DNA of 64,000 bases. It comes from an uncultured Saprospiraceae bacterium (lineage in GTDB: Bacteria; Bacteroidota; Bacteroidia; Chitinophagales; Saprospiraceae). The notes under the pieces were generated by a model. It had not been told where the DNA came from and ran no database searches. It saw only the letters and a program-made list of their open reading frames with translations. Where the stretch lies: contig CALKJD010000014.1 in the NCBI GenBank assembly GCA_937995755.1, positions 1-64,000 of the forward strand, in the 5' to 3' direction. Positions 53,407 through 62,350 of the stretch are shown one piece after another. The number at the start of each line of letters is the position of its first letter. Position 1 is the stretch's first letter. The position numbers were made by a program, and so were the translations under genes.

Positions 53407-54330
53407 ATGGATAATATCATCGATCAATTATCGTCATCTTTTACGTTATTAGTAAGTAAGCTCTATCTATGGGTAGATAGAGTGGTCTTATCAGTGCCTA
53501 ACTTTATATTGGTATTGGTGGCACTTTTTATTGGTCTCAAACTGATGAAATATGCTAGAAGGATTGTCGATCGAATCGCTGTAAAGAGTTTTCCTGGTAA
53601 TGTAAGTGTGCAGAACCTTGTCAATAATGTGGGGTCGGTATTTTTATATATTGTATTGTTTATTATTCTACTGACTATCTTAGGACTCGAAGGTCCGATT
53701 ACTACAGTATTGGCTTCTGCTGGTGTGGCGGGTCTTGCATTAGGTTTAGCGCTGCAAGATCCATTGATGAACCTGTTTTCTGGGATTATCATGAGTGTTA
53801 AACATGTCTTTGGTATTGGCGATTTTATAGAATCAAATGGATATGTAGGAGTAGTGCAAGAAGTGTCTCTTAAATCGACTGTCATTCGGACGCTTAGTGG
53901 AGAAGAGGTAAATATTCCTAATAAATTAGTGCTCCAAAGTCCAGTGAAGAACTTTACAACCAATGGTGTGCGACGAGTAGAATTTACTTGTGGAGTATCA
54001 TATGCAGATAATCTTGAAGAAGTAAAGAAAGTGGCTATGGCTGCTGTAAGATCTTTAGCTATCGATTCAGTAGAGCGACCGGTAGAATTTATCTATACAG
54101 GATTTGGAGAAAGCTCTATAGATTTTCAAATTAGATTTTGGACTAATCCAGATACAGTATGGCAATTTTTGGATGCAAAGAGTATGGCGATTATGAAAGT
54201 AAAAACCGCTTTTGATCAGCATAGTATCACTATACCATTTCCAATCAGAACATTGGATTTTGGAATTAAAGGTGGATTACAATTGGGAGAAAGTATTGGA
54301 AGTAATACCATCGCAAAATCGTCATCATAA
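53407..54330 (+). CDS. small-conductance mechanosensitive channel (MscS family)
   Basis: A 307-residue MscS protein with three N-terminal transmembrane helices. The pore helix is Gly/Ala-rich (ASAGVAGLALGLALQDPLMN, about 103-122), followed by the beta domain with FGIGDFIESNGYVGVVQEV, ending near IPFPIRTLDFGIKG. These channels release solutes on hypo-osmotic shock. The last codons and the stop lie inside a 17-bp perfect inverted repeat. It has its own stress-type promoter. Confidence 0.92.
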   Translation: MDNIIDQLSSSFTLLVSKLYLWVDRVVLSVPNFILVLVALFIGLKLMKYARRIVDRIAVKSFPGNVSVQNLVNNVGSVFLYIVLFIILLTILGLEGPITTVLASAGVAGLALGLALQDPLMNLFSGIIMSVKHVFGIGDFIESNGYVGVVQEVSLKSTVIRTLSGEEVNIPNKLVLQSPVKNFTTNGVRRVEFTCGVSYADNLEEVKKVAMAAVRSLAIDSVERPVEFIYTGFGESSIDFQIRFWTNPDTVWQFLDAKSMAIMKVKTAFDQHSITIPFPIRTLDFGIKGGLQLGESIGSNTIAKSSS

Positions 54331-54348
54331 TTGACGATTTTGCGATGG
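54308..54348. terminator. 17-bp perfect inverted repeat spanning the MscS stop codon
   Basis: CCATCGCAAAATCGTCA (54308-54324) pairs without a mismatch with TGACGATTTTGCGATGG (54332-54348) around a 7-base loop that contains the stop codon TAA (54328-54330). No T-tract follows on either strand. It sits between converging genes and could be a bidirectional transcript end, an mRNA stabiliser or a cruciform. Confidence 0.65.
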
Positions 54349-54387
54349 AAGAATGGTATAAATTAAGAGCTTATTTAGTACTCATTC

Positions 54388-55260
54388 TTATACGTTTCTT
54401 TCGACATATCTAATTATTTTCTTGGCGATGTCTTTGCCTGTAGCTTTCTCTATACCTTCTAAACCAGGTGAAGAGTTTACCTCTAATACAAGTGGTCCAT
54501 TTTTGGATTGAAGCATATCTACTCCTGCTACGCCAAGACCCATTGCCTTAGTTGCGATTAATGCAGTGTTTTCCTCTTCTTCTGATAATTCTATAATCGT
54601 AGCTGTACCGCCTTGATGTAGATTAGAACGGAATTCACCTTCTTTACCTTGACGCTTCATCGCACCTACGACTACACCATCTACTACGAAAGCTCTGATA
54701 TCTGCACCTCCGGCTTCTTTGATAAATTCTTGTACTATTATTCGAGCTTCTAGTCCATTGAAAGCTTGCATTACAGATCCTGCGGCATTTTGTGATTCGG
54801 CTAGTATGACTCCTAAGCCTTGTGTGCCTTCTAGCAGTTTGAGGATAACTGGAGCGCCACCTACGGAATCCACTACGTGCTCTACGTCTTTAGAAAAATT
54901 TGTAAATATCGTCTTGGGTAATCCAACCCCTGCGCGAGCAAGTAATTGTAAACTTCTGAGTTTATCACGAGAACGAACCAAAGCTTGTGACTCCACAGCT
55001 GAAAATATTTTCATCATTTCAAACTGACGAACTACTGCTGTACCATAGAATGTTACAGATGCTCCAATTCGTGGTATGATGGCGTCTACATTTTCGAGGT
55101 AAGCGCCTTGATAGAAAATCTTTGGGCTTTTTTTCTCTATTTCTATATTACACTTTAGATGATCCACGACTAACATCTCATGACCTAATTTGGTGCCTGC
55201 TTCTACGATTCTTTGGGTAGAGTATAATTTGGGTTGTCGAGATAAGATGACTATTTTCAT
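54388..55260 (-). CDS. rimK: RimK-type ATP-grasp ligase (ribosomal protein S6 glutamate ligase family)
   Basis: A 290-residue ATP-grasp protein matching RimK across its length: [22 protein letters not shown], then [40 protein letters not shown] and [15 protein letters not shown]. RimK adds glutamate residues to the C-terminus of ribosomal protein S6 in E. coli, and paralogues modify other targets. It overlaps the upstream RimB-like gene by 4 bases, matching the known rimK partnership. It is distinct from the more divergent ATP-grasp genes at 45-47 kb. Confidence 0.92.
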   Translation of the reverse strand: MKIVILSRQPKLYSTQRIVEAGTKLGHEMLVVDHLKCNIEIEKKSPKIFYQGAYLENVDAIIPRIGASVTFYGTAVVRQFEMMKIFSAVESQALVRSRDKLRSLQLLARAGVGLPKTIFTNFSKDVEHVVDSVGGAPVILKLLEGTQGLGVILAESQNAAGSVMQAFNGLEARIIVQEFIKEAGGADIRAFVVDGVVVGAMKRQGKEGEFRSNLHQGGTATIIELSEEEENTALIATKAMGLGVAGVDMLQSKNGPLVLEVNSSPGLEGIEKATGKDIAKKIIRYVERNV

Positions 55261-55715
55261 TTTTTATTTTTTTTGAGATGTAATTTTGATTTATGCGATA
55301 GGTCATATTTTGAAGGGTCGACAACATATTTACCCATAAGAAATTTCCTTCCTATAAGTACAGGAAATCTCATTTCTCCTCTTTCACTTAATGAAAGGGT
55401 TATAAAGTATTTTTTTTCGAATAGTCGGATATTTGTCTTGATAATATACCTTCTTTCCGAATGGCCAAACGAATTTTTAATTCTTTTCTCCTTATAGTTT
55501 TCAGTAGAGAATTCTTTCTTGTCATACTGAGGGTGTGATGGGTCCAATAATGTGAAAGTCAAGAATTGCTTCCCATCTACTTCTTTAATTTCAATCTTGT
55601 GGCAATGTATTGCTGAGGTATACGCTCCAGTATCTATTTTGATATCGATATCTTGTAATCCTAACTCAGGGAAATCTACTTTGTCTTTCCTGCCTATTGT
55701 TTTCTTTTCTTTCAA
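55257..55715 (-). CDS. rimB: RimB-like retropepsin-fold protease (ATP-dependent zinc protease family)
   Basis: A 152-residue protein with [15 protein letters not shown], the D-T-G-A active-site loop of the retropepsin-like family formerly called ATP-dependent zinc protease, followed by [10 protein letters not shown] and [17 protein letters not shown]. In Pseudomonas, RimB regulates RimK-dependent glutamylation of S6; equivalence here is inferred from the fused gene order. It overlaps rimK by 4 bases. Confidence 0.87.
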   Translation of the reverse strand: MKEKKTIGRKDKVDFPELGLQDIDIKIDTGAYTSAIHCHKIEIKEVDGKQFLTFTLLDPSHPQYDKKEFSTENYKEKRIKNSFGHSERRYIIKTNIRLFEKKYFITLSLSERGEMRFPVLIGRKFLMGKYVVDPSKYDLSHKSKLHLKKNKK

Positions 55716-55946
55716 ACCTTAAATTGATATTATTGAATGGATCGTGTACTATAATTCTTGATCATAGTAGTTTCGACTTCTCTGGAATGTAATAGCTACC
55801 TACGTAAATAGAGTAGGGTACTCAATGGTGAACTAACAATCTGTACAGTAAAATAAATCTCTTCCTATTGTATTATAATCAGGTGGTGATTTAATAGAAA
55901 TTCTTGCGACTAATATCTACATGTATTTCGTAGACTTAATTTATTG

Positions 55947-56807
55947 CTAAATGCGCTCTACTGTAGATTGTGGGTTGTCCTCTTTCATGTAGACAGTTCT
56001 ATGTGGATACGGTATCTCAACATTGGGATCTGCATCAAATCTTTTCTTAATACTTTCTAATAGGTCACAACCTAGTACGAAGGCATCTGGTGCATCCTTT
56101 CCCCATACCCAAGCCCTAAGATTGACAGAACTGTCCATCAAGCTTATGACTCTCACTACTACCTCAGGAATACCCATTGCCAAATCTTCTGCAGATCTTG
56201 GATCTAGATGAAGCGGATGCGCCAATACTTCTTCGGCCATGATTCTTTTAGCAGTGTCGATATCGCTGCTATAGCTAATGCTCATATCCACCCATTTTAC
56301 GATCATGTCATCTCCAAAGTCTGCATTCACAATGATTTCATTACTTATGACAGAATTAGGAATAATAATTCGCCTGTTTTCAAAATTACGGATGACAGTA
56401 TGTCTAAGAGTGATATCTTCTACTATTCCTTGATGAGCGGCAAGAGCTAATCTATCATTGATTCTAAATGGTTTGAAAATGACAATGAATACACCACTTA
56501 CCACATTACCTAAGGCATGCTGAGCCGCAAAACCCATAGCTACAGCAAATATACCGGCACCGGCTAATAGTGAGCTGGCTAATGCTCTAAAGTTGGGCAT
56601 GGAATATATGGCAATAGCGAATCCGACGAGATAAAGACAGGCTAAGACTACATGTTTTATAAACTTATAGTTAGTAGGGTCACTAGTCATTCCTTCTGTC
56701 GACCTTTTTACAAGACTAGTTAAAAGCTTATTGGCGATATAACCTATTACCAATGTAGCCAATACTATGAGGAGGAAAGTCGCTATGCTTAAAAATAATG
56801 GATTCAT
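55947..56807 (-). CDS. MscS-family mechanosensitive channel, second type
   Basis: A 286-residue MscS protein with helices at about 5-25, 50-70 and 76-100. The pore region is LLAGAGIFAVAMGFAAQHALGN, in two stretches under 20 residues each side of the conserved Gly, followed by IFKPFRINDRLAL and RTVYMKEDNPQ at the end. It is not closely related to the other MscS gene here and has no stress-type promoter that I could find. Confidence 0.9.
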   Translation of the reverse strand: MNPLFLSIATFLLIVLATLVIGYIANKLLTSLVKRSTEGMTSDPTNYKFIKHVVLACLYLVGFAIAIYSMPNFRALASSLLAGAGIFAVAMGFAAQHALGNVVSGVFIVIFKPFRINDRLALAAHQGIVEDITLRHTVIRNFENRRIIIPNSVISNEIIVNADFGDDMIVKWVDMSISYSSDIDTAKRIMAEEVLAHPLHLDPRSAEDLAMGIPEVVVRVISLMDSSVNLRAWVWGKDAPDAFVLGCDLLESIKKRFDADPNVEIPYPHRTVYMKEDNPQSTVERI

Positions 56808-56989
56808 AGTCTATAAAATTTCTTTGTTTGTTCGTGATACTCTTTCGATTGAGGGGCTTTATACCATCGGATACCCAAACTTAACATTTATCTACTATGG
56901 AATGTTACTTTAGGAGTGGCCTTTATGTTCAATATATAATTCACTTTGCAACTAAGTTATAGCTTGTAAGCTAGTCTTATGATATAAAA

Positions 56990-57044
56990 CAAAAAAAATG
57001 ACCGCTTACAGGTATTGGGTATTTCTTTCCTGTGAAGCGGTCAT
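56990..57044 (-). terminator. rho-independent terminator after the acidic lipoprotein gene
   Basis: ATGACCGCTTACAGG (56998-57012) pairs with CCTGTGAAGCGGTCAT (57029-57044), one bulged base, and on the minus strand is followed by eight T residues (56990-56997). Confidence 0.85.
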
Positions 57045-57073
57045 ATCCTAACTAACAGATATTTGTTATGGGA

Positions 57074-57526
57074 TTAGCTTTCTAACTCTTCGTCGAATTC
57101 TTCTTCTATTTCTTCTTCGTCAATTTCAAGTTCATCATCCGAAAATAACTCTAGTGACTGAATTGATTTTTGGAGTTCATCGGCAGTAATTACAGTTCCA
57201 CTTTTCAAAATAGTAACTATTCTAGTAAGCTCTGTGATAGCAGTGGTAGCTACAGAAGTATCATCCATTTCTTCCATATAGCTCTTGATAGATTCTATCG
57301 CATTCATTATCTCACTAGCGGCAGATGCTGTATCGCCATTTTCTAACGATGTCATTGCTGCCTCTAAGTACTCAGTTTCATCTGTTTCTATTTCTAAGAT
57401 TTCATCTGCAACCTTTACTTGTACCTTTTCTGCATCTTCTATAGCAGTATTTTTTGCTTTTTCACTACCACATGAGATCATGCTAATCGCGAATACAGCT
57501 AGAAAAGCAATATTTAAATATTTCAT
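57074..57526 (-). CDS. small acidic lipoprotein
   Basis: A 150-residue lipoprotein with the lipobox I-S-C-G (Cys19) after a hydrophobic signal. The mature part is alpha-helical, and the end is strongly acidic (DDELEIDEEEIEEEFDEELES, in two runs). I do not recognise a family. It has its own stress-type promoter and a strong terminator, so it is an independent unit, divergent from the Ca2+/Na+ antiporter, which has another copy of the same promoter. Confidence 0.8.
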   Translation of the reverse strand: MKYLNIAFLAVFAISMISCGSEKAKNTAIEDAEKVQVKVADEILEIETDETEYLEAAMTSLENGDTASAASEIMNAIESIKSYMEEMDDTSVATTAITELTRIVTILKSGTVITADELQKSIQSLELFSDDELEIDEEEIEEEFDEELES

Positions 57527-57591
57527 AATTCTATTAATTAATTGGTTTGGTTAAAGTATGTATCTCTATTCACAATGGAACAGTAGCTTAC

Positions 57592-57617
57592 AGAGTCACT
57601 TTTGATAAGATGGTCAC
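57592..57617 (-). promoter_or_regulatory. stress-type promoter GTGACC-N14-GACTCT (acidic lipoprotein)
   Basis: Minus strand: GTGACC (57617-57612), 14 bases, GACTCT (57597-57592), then GTAAGC. It ends 66 bases before the ATG at 57526. Confidence 0.7.
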
Positions 57618-57727
57618 ATGTATTAGACGCTTCTTTTTACACTTGTTTTTTGAGAAAAAGAGGGTAGTCCAAGATGTGAAATGAAGGAGTATCGACCTAT
57701 TAGCAGATCGATGAGAACACTCGTCCT

Positions 57728-57753
57728 GTGACCAAATTGGACATTTCACCTCT
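57728..57753 (+). promoter_or_regulatory. stress-type promoter GTGACC-N14-ACCTCT (Ca2+/Na+ antiporter)
   Basis: GTGACC (57728-57733), 14 bases, ACCTCT (57748-57753), then CTTATC. It ends only 18 bases before the ATG at 57771. The two bases before CTCT differ from the other copies (AC rather than GG or GA). Confidence 0.65.
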
Positions 57754-57770
57754 CTTATCTAAACGCTTTA

Positions 57771-58727
57771 ATGATATTTCTAATTCTTCTAATTATATGT
57801 GGGTTCGTGCTCCTTATATATGGAGCTAATTGGTTGGTTAATGGCGCTTCGGCATTAGCTAAGCGATATCATATTACTGACCTTACTATAGGGCTTACGA
57901 TAGTCGCATTTGGTACTTCAGCTCCGGAGTTAGTAGTCAATGGTATAGCATCTGCAGATGGCCTGTCTGATATGGTTTATGCTAATATCATCGGAAGTAA
58001 CATATTCAATCTGTTTGTGATACTTGGGATTGTAGGAGTGATAATGCCCATTACTGTAAAGGCTAGTATGATATGGAAGGAGATTCCCATTTCTCTATTA
58101 GCAGTGATAGGAGTACTCTTATTATCTAATGGATTCTATGTAGCTAAAGATAGTCAGTTGACTCGAGTGGATGGACTTGTATTATTACTAGGATTTGCGA
58201 GTTTTCTATGGTACGTTTTTACACAGCTAAACACTACTGATACAAGCCATGGGGCATCAAGTATAGAGATAAAATCAAATAGGATCGGCTTGTATATAAT
58301 CGTAGGTTTGATCGCAATGATTATTGGCGGTAAGTTGGTCGTTGATAATGCAGTACTTATAGCCACTACACTAGGATTAAGCAAAAAGCTTATAGGGCTT
58401 ACGATCGTAGCGGCAGGGACTTCGCTTCCTGAATTAGTTACTTCTGGAGTAGCGGCATGGAAAAAAAATAGTGATATAGCTATAGGTAACGTCATCGGCT
58501 CCAATATCTTCAATTTGCTATTGATTTTGCCTTTGAGTGCTATGATTTCACCTGTGGAGTATAATCCTTTATTTGATCGCGATTTGATGCTCCTTATTGG
58601 AGGTACGTGTTTTCTATTTGCCGCTATGTTTGTCAGCGGTAAAAAGAAACTAGACAGATGGGAAGCGGCCTTATTACTTGTGACTTACTTAGTCTATATA
58701 GGCTGGCAGATATGGTCAGAAAATTAA
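57771..58727 (+). CDS. calcium/sodium antiporter (CaCA/YrbG family)
   Basis: A 318-residue protein with ten predicted helices and both alpha-repeats of the family: TIVAFGTSAPELVVNGIA near 45 and TIVAAGTSLPELVTSGVA near 210, each followed by an IGSNIFNL motif. These form the ion-binding sites that exchange Ca2+ for Na+ or H+ across the inner membrane. It is transcribed alone from a stress-type promoter. Confidence 0.95.
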   Translation: MIFLILLIICGFVLLIYGANWLVNGASALAKRYHITDLTIGLTIVAFGTSAPELVVNGIASADGLSDMVYANIIGSNIFNLFVILGIVGVIMPITVKASMIWKEIPISLLAVIGVLLLSNGFYVAKDSQLTRVDGLVLLLGFASFLWYVFTQLNTTDTSHGASSIEIKSNRIGLYIIVGLIAMIIGGKLVVDNAVLIATTLGLSKKLIGLTIVAAGTSLPELVTSGVAAWKKNSDIAIGNVIGSNIFNLLLILPLSAMISPVEYNPLFDRDLMLLIGGTCFLFAAMFVSGKKKLDRWEAALLLVTYLVYIGWQIWSEN

Positions 58728-58759
58728 TATTCTTTTCACTAAACAGATAACATATTACA

Positions 58760-58787
58760 TATATTTGTAATATATAGTGTAGTTTTG
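58760..58787 (+). promoter_or_regulatory. candidate housekeeping promoter elements ahead of the T9SS gene
   Basis: Two exact TAnnTTTG boxes, TATATTTG (58760-58767) and TAGTTTTG (58780-58787), lie 76-103 bases before the ATG at 58863. No good -33 TTTG at the usual 19-21 spacing was found, so this is a weak call. A 7-bp TCGATAA/TTATCGA hairpin (58805-58824) would fall in the leader. Confidence 0.35.
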
Positions 58788-58862
58788 TAATGCCCTAACC
58801 TACGTCGATAATTTTCTTTATCGAGGTCTTAACATTTATTTCAAAAAATAACAATTAAGCGG

Positions 58863-61013
58863 ATGATTAAATTTATGCTTTCAGCGTACTTTATGTGCTC
58901 TATTTTAACCAATGTTTTCTCGCAAGCACCTACGCCATTCACTTGTGTCGATAGTGATGGATTTGGTTATTATACAAGTTCGGCTAACAGTTCATTGTCA
59001 GGGAGTGTCTTGACATACAGTAGTTCTAGATTAAGTAAGATCACTACAGCGACTGGTAATAGAGTTACCATATGTAATGCTAATACGATCGGAACAGCCT
59101 TGAATGGATTAGCATTCAATTTACATGATCAATATTTATATGCAGTATCTAGATATGATGCTACAGATTTTTCAGGTAAGTTGTATAGGATTGGTGAGAA
59201 CTGTCAAAAGATGGAAATTCCTGTGATAGGACCTATTATCAAATTCAGTACAAATGATGTACTTACAATCGATGCGGCAGGTGGAAATATTAGTTCAGCG
59301 ACTTTTGATTTGGACAATCACTATTACGTCAATACCTCATTTGCCAATCAGGCATCTACAGGATTTACTAATAAACTACAGACGATAGAGATTATCAATA
59401 ACACAGCGGTAGTGGAAAAAACGGTTACCCTTACTTGTCCTACATGCAATACGGACAAATTAAGAGTGACAGACATTAGTTTTGATGAAGCTACAGGTCT
59501 AATATTAGGAAGTAACAAGGAGACAAATAAGCTTTACCAAATCAATCCATCAACAGGTGAACTTACAGAAGTAGGGTCTACAAGTATTATTTCTCCTATT
59601 CTTGGAATTTATAAGAATGGAGATGGAAATGTGAGAGCGATATCTGAAGATGGTAATATTTACAGTGTCAACTCTACTTCTGGAGCATTTACATTCTTAA
59701 GTACCTCTACAACACTTAATAGTGGAAATGCGGATGCTGCGTCTGGTTGCTATGCACCGACTTCTATTTCTGGAAATCTATTCATCGATGCTAATGGTCT
59801 TACAGATAATACGGTTAATGGTATTGGTACAAGTGCTGCTGGCAGCGTTACAATGTATGCTAACTTAATTCAAGAGGGTGTAGTCCTTAAGTCGGATGTA
59901 TTGACGGCTGACGGCTATTATCAATTTATCGGATTGTCATCAGGTGATTATGAAGTACAACTTTCATCTAGTAGAGGTAAAATAGGCTTAGGAGCCCCAG
60001 TGCAAGATCTACCGAGCGATTACGTATGGACAGGAGATAATATTGGAACATCAGTAGGTAATGATGCTTCTCCAAATGGAAGACAAAATGTAACGATATC
60101 TATGGGGCAAGACGAAGTAGAAGTCAATTTTGGGATCAATGGAATACCAAAGACGTCTGGATATAGAGCTCCAACGCAGGATAATCCAAACGGTAATGTA
60201 CAAGTGAGTGTACCCGAACTAACATTCTCTGATCCAGAAGAAACGAATATCAGCAATATTACAATCGAACTAGTATCGAATTCTGCTACGACAGGGACTT
60301 TGTACTATGATGGTATAGCAGTCACTCAAGGTCAAGTGATACCTAACTATAATTATGATTTGCTCACCGTAGATCCAATAGATGGTAATGTTACAGTAAC
60401 ATTTACCTTTTATACTACAGATATGGCTGACTTAAGAAGTAATATATCTACAGTAGAGCTTCCATTCTCTTCAGTGGTACTACCTGTTGAATTAGTTGAC
60501 TTCACTGGTCGTAATATCGGTGGCGAGAATATACTAAAATGGAGTACGGCATCTGAAATTAATAATGACTACTTTATTATAGAGAAAAGATCGGTATCTG
60601 GTGATTTTGAAGAGATTGGTCGAATAGCTTCTGATGGAAAATCTTCAAGTCTAGTAAAGTACTCTTTCGTTGATAATGAGGTGCTTAGCTTAGCTTATTA
60701 TAGACTACTACAAGTAGATATCGATGGAGCTTCTAAGACATGTGGTGTAGTCGCTATCCAATCTAAGGTAGATGTTACTATCAGTATCTATCCTACGTTG
60801 GCTACAGATCATATAGCAGTAGAATTAAGTGATCAGTCTGATGCGCCATACCAATATCAAATTATGGATTGGAATGGTAGAACTGTAGGCATGGGGTCAA
60901 TAGATGATCTTCAGACACAACTAGACATATCCGATTTAAATAATGGGGTGTATTATCTAAAGGTAATGACTCTAAAAGAAGGATCTAAATCGATGAGATT
61001 TATCAAGATATAG
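58863..61013 (+). CDS. T9SS-sorted surface protein with propeller and SdrD B-like domain
   Basis: A 716-residue secreted protein. The signal peptide (1-20) is followed by a propeller-like region (about 25-295: GTALNGLAFNLHDQYLYAV, FDEATGLILGSNKETNKLYQ) and an SdrD-like B domain (about 300-430: GNLFIDANGLTDN, DGYYQFIGLSSGDYEV). An FN3-like module (VVLPVELVDFTG, EINNDYFIIEKR) and a T9SS type A sorting domain (about 635-716, ending SKSMRFIKI) close the protein. The FN3-plus-sorting arrangement matches the small protein at 18777. Function is unknown; adhesion is likely. A long hairpin follows the stop. Confidence 0.88.
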   Translation: MIKFMLSAYFMCSILTNVFSQAPTPFTCVDSDGFGYYTSSANSSLSGSVLTYSSSRLSKITTATGNRVTICNANTIGTALNGLAFNLHDQYLYAVSRYDATDFSGKLYRIGENCQKMEIPVIGPIIKFSTNDVLTIDAAGGNISSATFDLDNHYYVNTSFANQASTGFTNKLQTIEIINNTAVVEKTVTLTCPTCNTDKLRVTDISFDEATGLILGSNKETNKLYQINPSTGELTEVGSTSIISPILGIYKNGDGNVRAISEDGNIYSVNSTSGAFTFLSTSTTLNSGNADAASGCYAPTSISGNLFIDANGLTDNTVNGIGTSAAGSVTMYANLIQEGVVLKSDVLTADGYYQFIGLSSGDYEVQLSSSRGKIGLGAPVQDLPSDYVWTGDNIGTSVGNDASPNGRQNVTISMGQDEVEVNFGINGIPKTSGYRAPTQDNPNGNVQVSVPELTFSDPEETNISNITIELVSNSATTGTLYYDGIAVTQGQVIPNYNYDLLTVDPIDGNVTVTFTFYTTDMADLRSNISTVELPFSSVVLPVELVDFTGRNIGGENILKWSTASEINNDYFIIEKRSVSGDFEEIGRIASDGKSSSLVKYSFVDNEVLSLAYYRLLQVDIDGASKTCGVVAIQSKVDVTISIYPTLATDHIAVELSDQSDAPYQYQIMDWNGRTVGMGSIDDLQTQLDISDLNNGVYYLKVMTLKEGSKSMRFIKI

Positions 61014-61050
61014 TGAAGTAGTTTTAAAGAGGTATTACCCTTTTAATATT

Positions 61051-61110
61051 AATGCTGAGCATTCATAAGCAGACAAATAAAATGTCGCTGTGAATGCTCA
61101 GCATTTTTAT
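61051..61110 (+). terminator. 15-bp perfect hairpin after the T9SS gene
   Basis: AATGCTGAGCATTCA (61051-61065) pairs perfectly with TGAATGCTCAGCATT (61091-61105). The arms continue inward with AGC/GCT and GACA/TGTC, and a T-run follows. It separates the T9SS gene from the stress operon. Confidence 0.85.
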
Positions 61111-61129
61111 TTATATACACTCGGATTTT

Positions 61130-61155
61130 GTGACCATTGTAGTGAATTTGGCTCT
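61130..61155 (+). promoter_or_regulatory. stress-type promoter GTGACC-N14-GGCTCT (thioredoxin-like/stressosome operon)
   Basis: GTGACC (61130-61135), 14 bases, GGCTCT (61150-61155), then TTATAGTA. It lies 89 bases before the ATG at 61244 and is the only clear promoter ahead of the thioredoxin-fold gene. Read-through would also express the STAS, RsbT-RsbX and histidine kinase genes. Confidence 0.68.
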
Positions 61156-61243
61156 TTATAGTACACCTCACGCTATTTTAATGATTTAGGAAAAAGAGTG
61201 AAGTGTGAATCACCTATATATTTAGTTACACGAATAGAGACGC

Positions 61244-61831
61244 ATGAAATACCTAATTCTTATTCAAGTTTTGCTAGCGAGTATATGCGCTGTTGCACAA
61301 GAAGATATTCAGATTGTTAAGATCAAAAATGAGGATCGATCAGTGACTGTGCATGCCATCAACAACTCTGATATTTCCTATGTCATCGAAGTGCAGATCA
61401 TCCTAGACGGAATGAAGCTAGACTACCCAATAGATTCAAGAATACAATTGCTGCCTAAGGTAGAAAAGGAAATAGCCTTGCTTAAACCCATAGCTGATCA
61501 GACTAAATACAAGATTAATGTAAAGGCTATGGCACTAGAAAATAGCAATAAATTGTCCATAGAAGTAGAGGTGCCTGATGTTACCATTTATACTAAAAAT
61601 GGGCAAGAGAAAAGCACGGAGATAAGACTGTACCTGCAAAAGCATGATATATCATATCAAGAGATCAATGCTACCTATGACAAGAAATCGAAAGAAGTGT
61701 ATGAAAATATGCTACGTAGGAGAAATATCCCAAAGTCAGAAGCCAAGTTACCTGTAGTGATTATTAAAGGGGAAATTTATCATCAAATTAAGGATATGAA
61801 GTCCTTCATCAAAGAGCATTTTAGACAGTAG
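61244..61831 (+). CDS. exported glutaredoxin-fold protein lacking CxxC
   Basis: A 195-residue protein with a signal peptide (1-18, ending AVAQ). Residues about 20-105 are beta-rich and unassigned. Residues about 108-195 read like a glutaredoxin (DVTIYTKNGQEKSTEIRLYL, then SEAKLPVVIIKGEIYHQI, then IKEHFRQ). At the place of the redox CPYC motif it has KNGQEKS, with no cysteine, so it cannot be a disulphide reductase of the usual type. It may bind a ligand or protein instead. It lies 69 bases before the STAS gene, behind a stress-type promoter. Confidence 0.75.
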   Translation: MKYLILIQVLLASICAVAQEDIQIVKIKNEDRSVTVHAINNSDISYVIEVQIILDGMKLDYPIDSRIQLLPKVEKEIALLKPIADQTKYKINVKAMALENSNKLSIEVEVPDVTIYTKNGQEKSTEIRLYLQKHDISYQEINATYDKKSKEVYENMLRRRNIPKSEAKLPVVIIKGEIYHQIKDMKSFIKEHFRQ

Positions 61832-61900
61832 AGAGTATTAAAATTTCGAATCTGTATCTTTGGACTTAGAAATTATTATTCTTTATTAATAAAATATATA

Positions 61901-62350
61901 ATGGCAGAATCAAACAAAGGCAATAAGAATCAAGAAGTAGCTATAAGTCGTAGAGTATTAGGCGGAGAAGCACCAATCGTGATCAATGAAATCACGGATA
62001 GATGTCTTTATTCGGGTTTCTTCGGTACGCTAGACAGTGTACGCATGAAAAAGGTAAATGACGCGATAATGGAAGTGGCAGATCGTAACGACCACGATAT
62101 GATGATTATAGACCTCAGTAATGTAGAAGTTATAGATAGTTCGGTAGCTGCCAATCTCAAGAAACTTAATAAGTTATTGCAATTGATAGGTGTGGAGGTA
62201 ATATTCTGTGGATTTAAACCTGTAGTGGCATCTAGTATGATCAGTGCAGGTGTAGAGCTAGAGAATATCCAAGTGGAGAAGAATCTTAAAAGAGCTATTA
62301 AGTATGTATATCGCAAACAGGGATTACAGCTTGTATCATTGAATAAATAA
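61901..62350 (+). CDS. STAS-domain protein, RsbS/anti-sigma antagonist-like
   Basis: A 149-residue cytoplasmic protein whose residues about 28-135 form a STAS domain. MMIIDLSNVEVIDSSVAANL carries the phospho-acceptor serine in the D-S-S loop, as in RsbS and SpoIIAA. The N-terminal 25 residues are polar. In stressosome systems an RsbT kinase phosphorylates this serine to release a switch protein. The RsbT-like kinase is encoded immediately downstream with a one-base overlap (TAATG). An RsbR-type sensor subunit is not present in the window. Confidence 0.87.
   Translation: MAESNKGNKNQEVAISRRVLGGEAPIVINEITDRCLYSGFFGTLDSVRMKKVNDAIMEVADRNDHDMMIIDLSNVEVIDSSVAANLKKLNKLLQLIGVEVIFCGFKPVVASSMISAGVELENIQVEKNLKRAIKYVYRKQGLQLVSLNK

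Noticed and set aside
61855-61862. TATCTTTG as a housekeeping promoter for the STAS operon
   Set aside because: It matches TAnnTTTG but no -33 TTTG lies at a suitable distance, and it overlaps the end of a probable operon leader; too weak alone.
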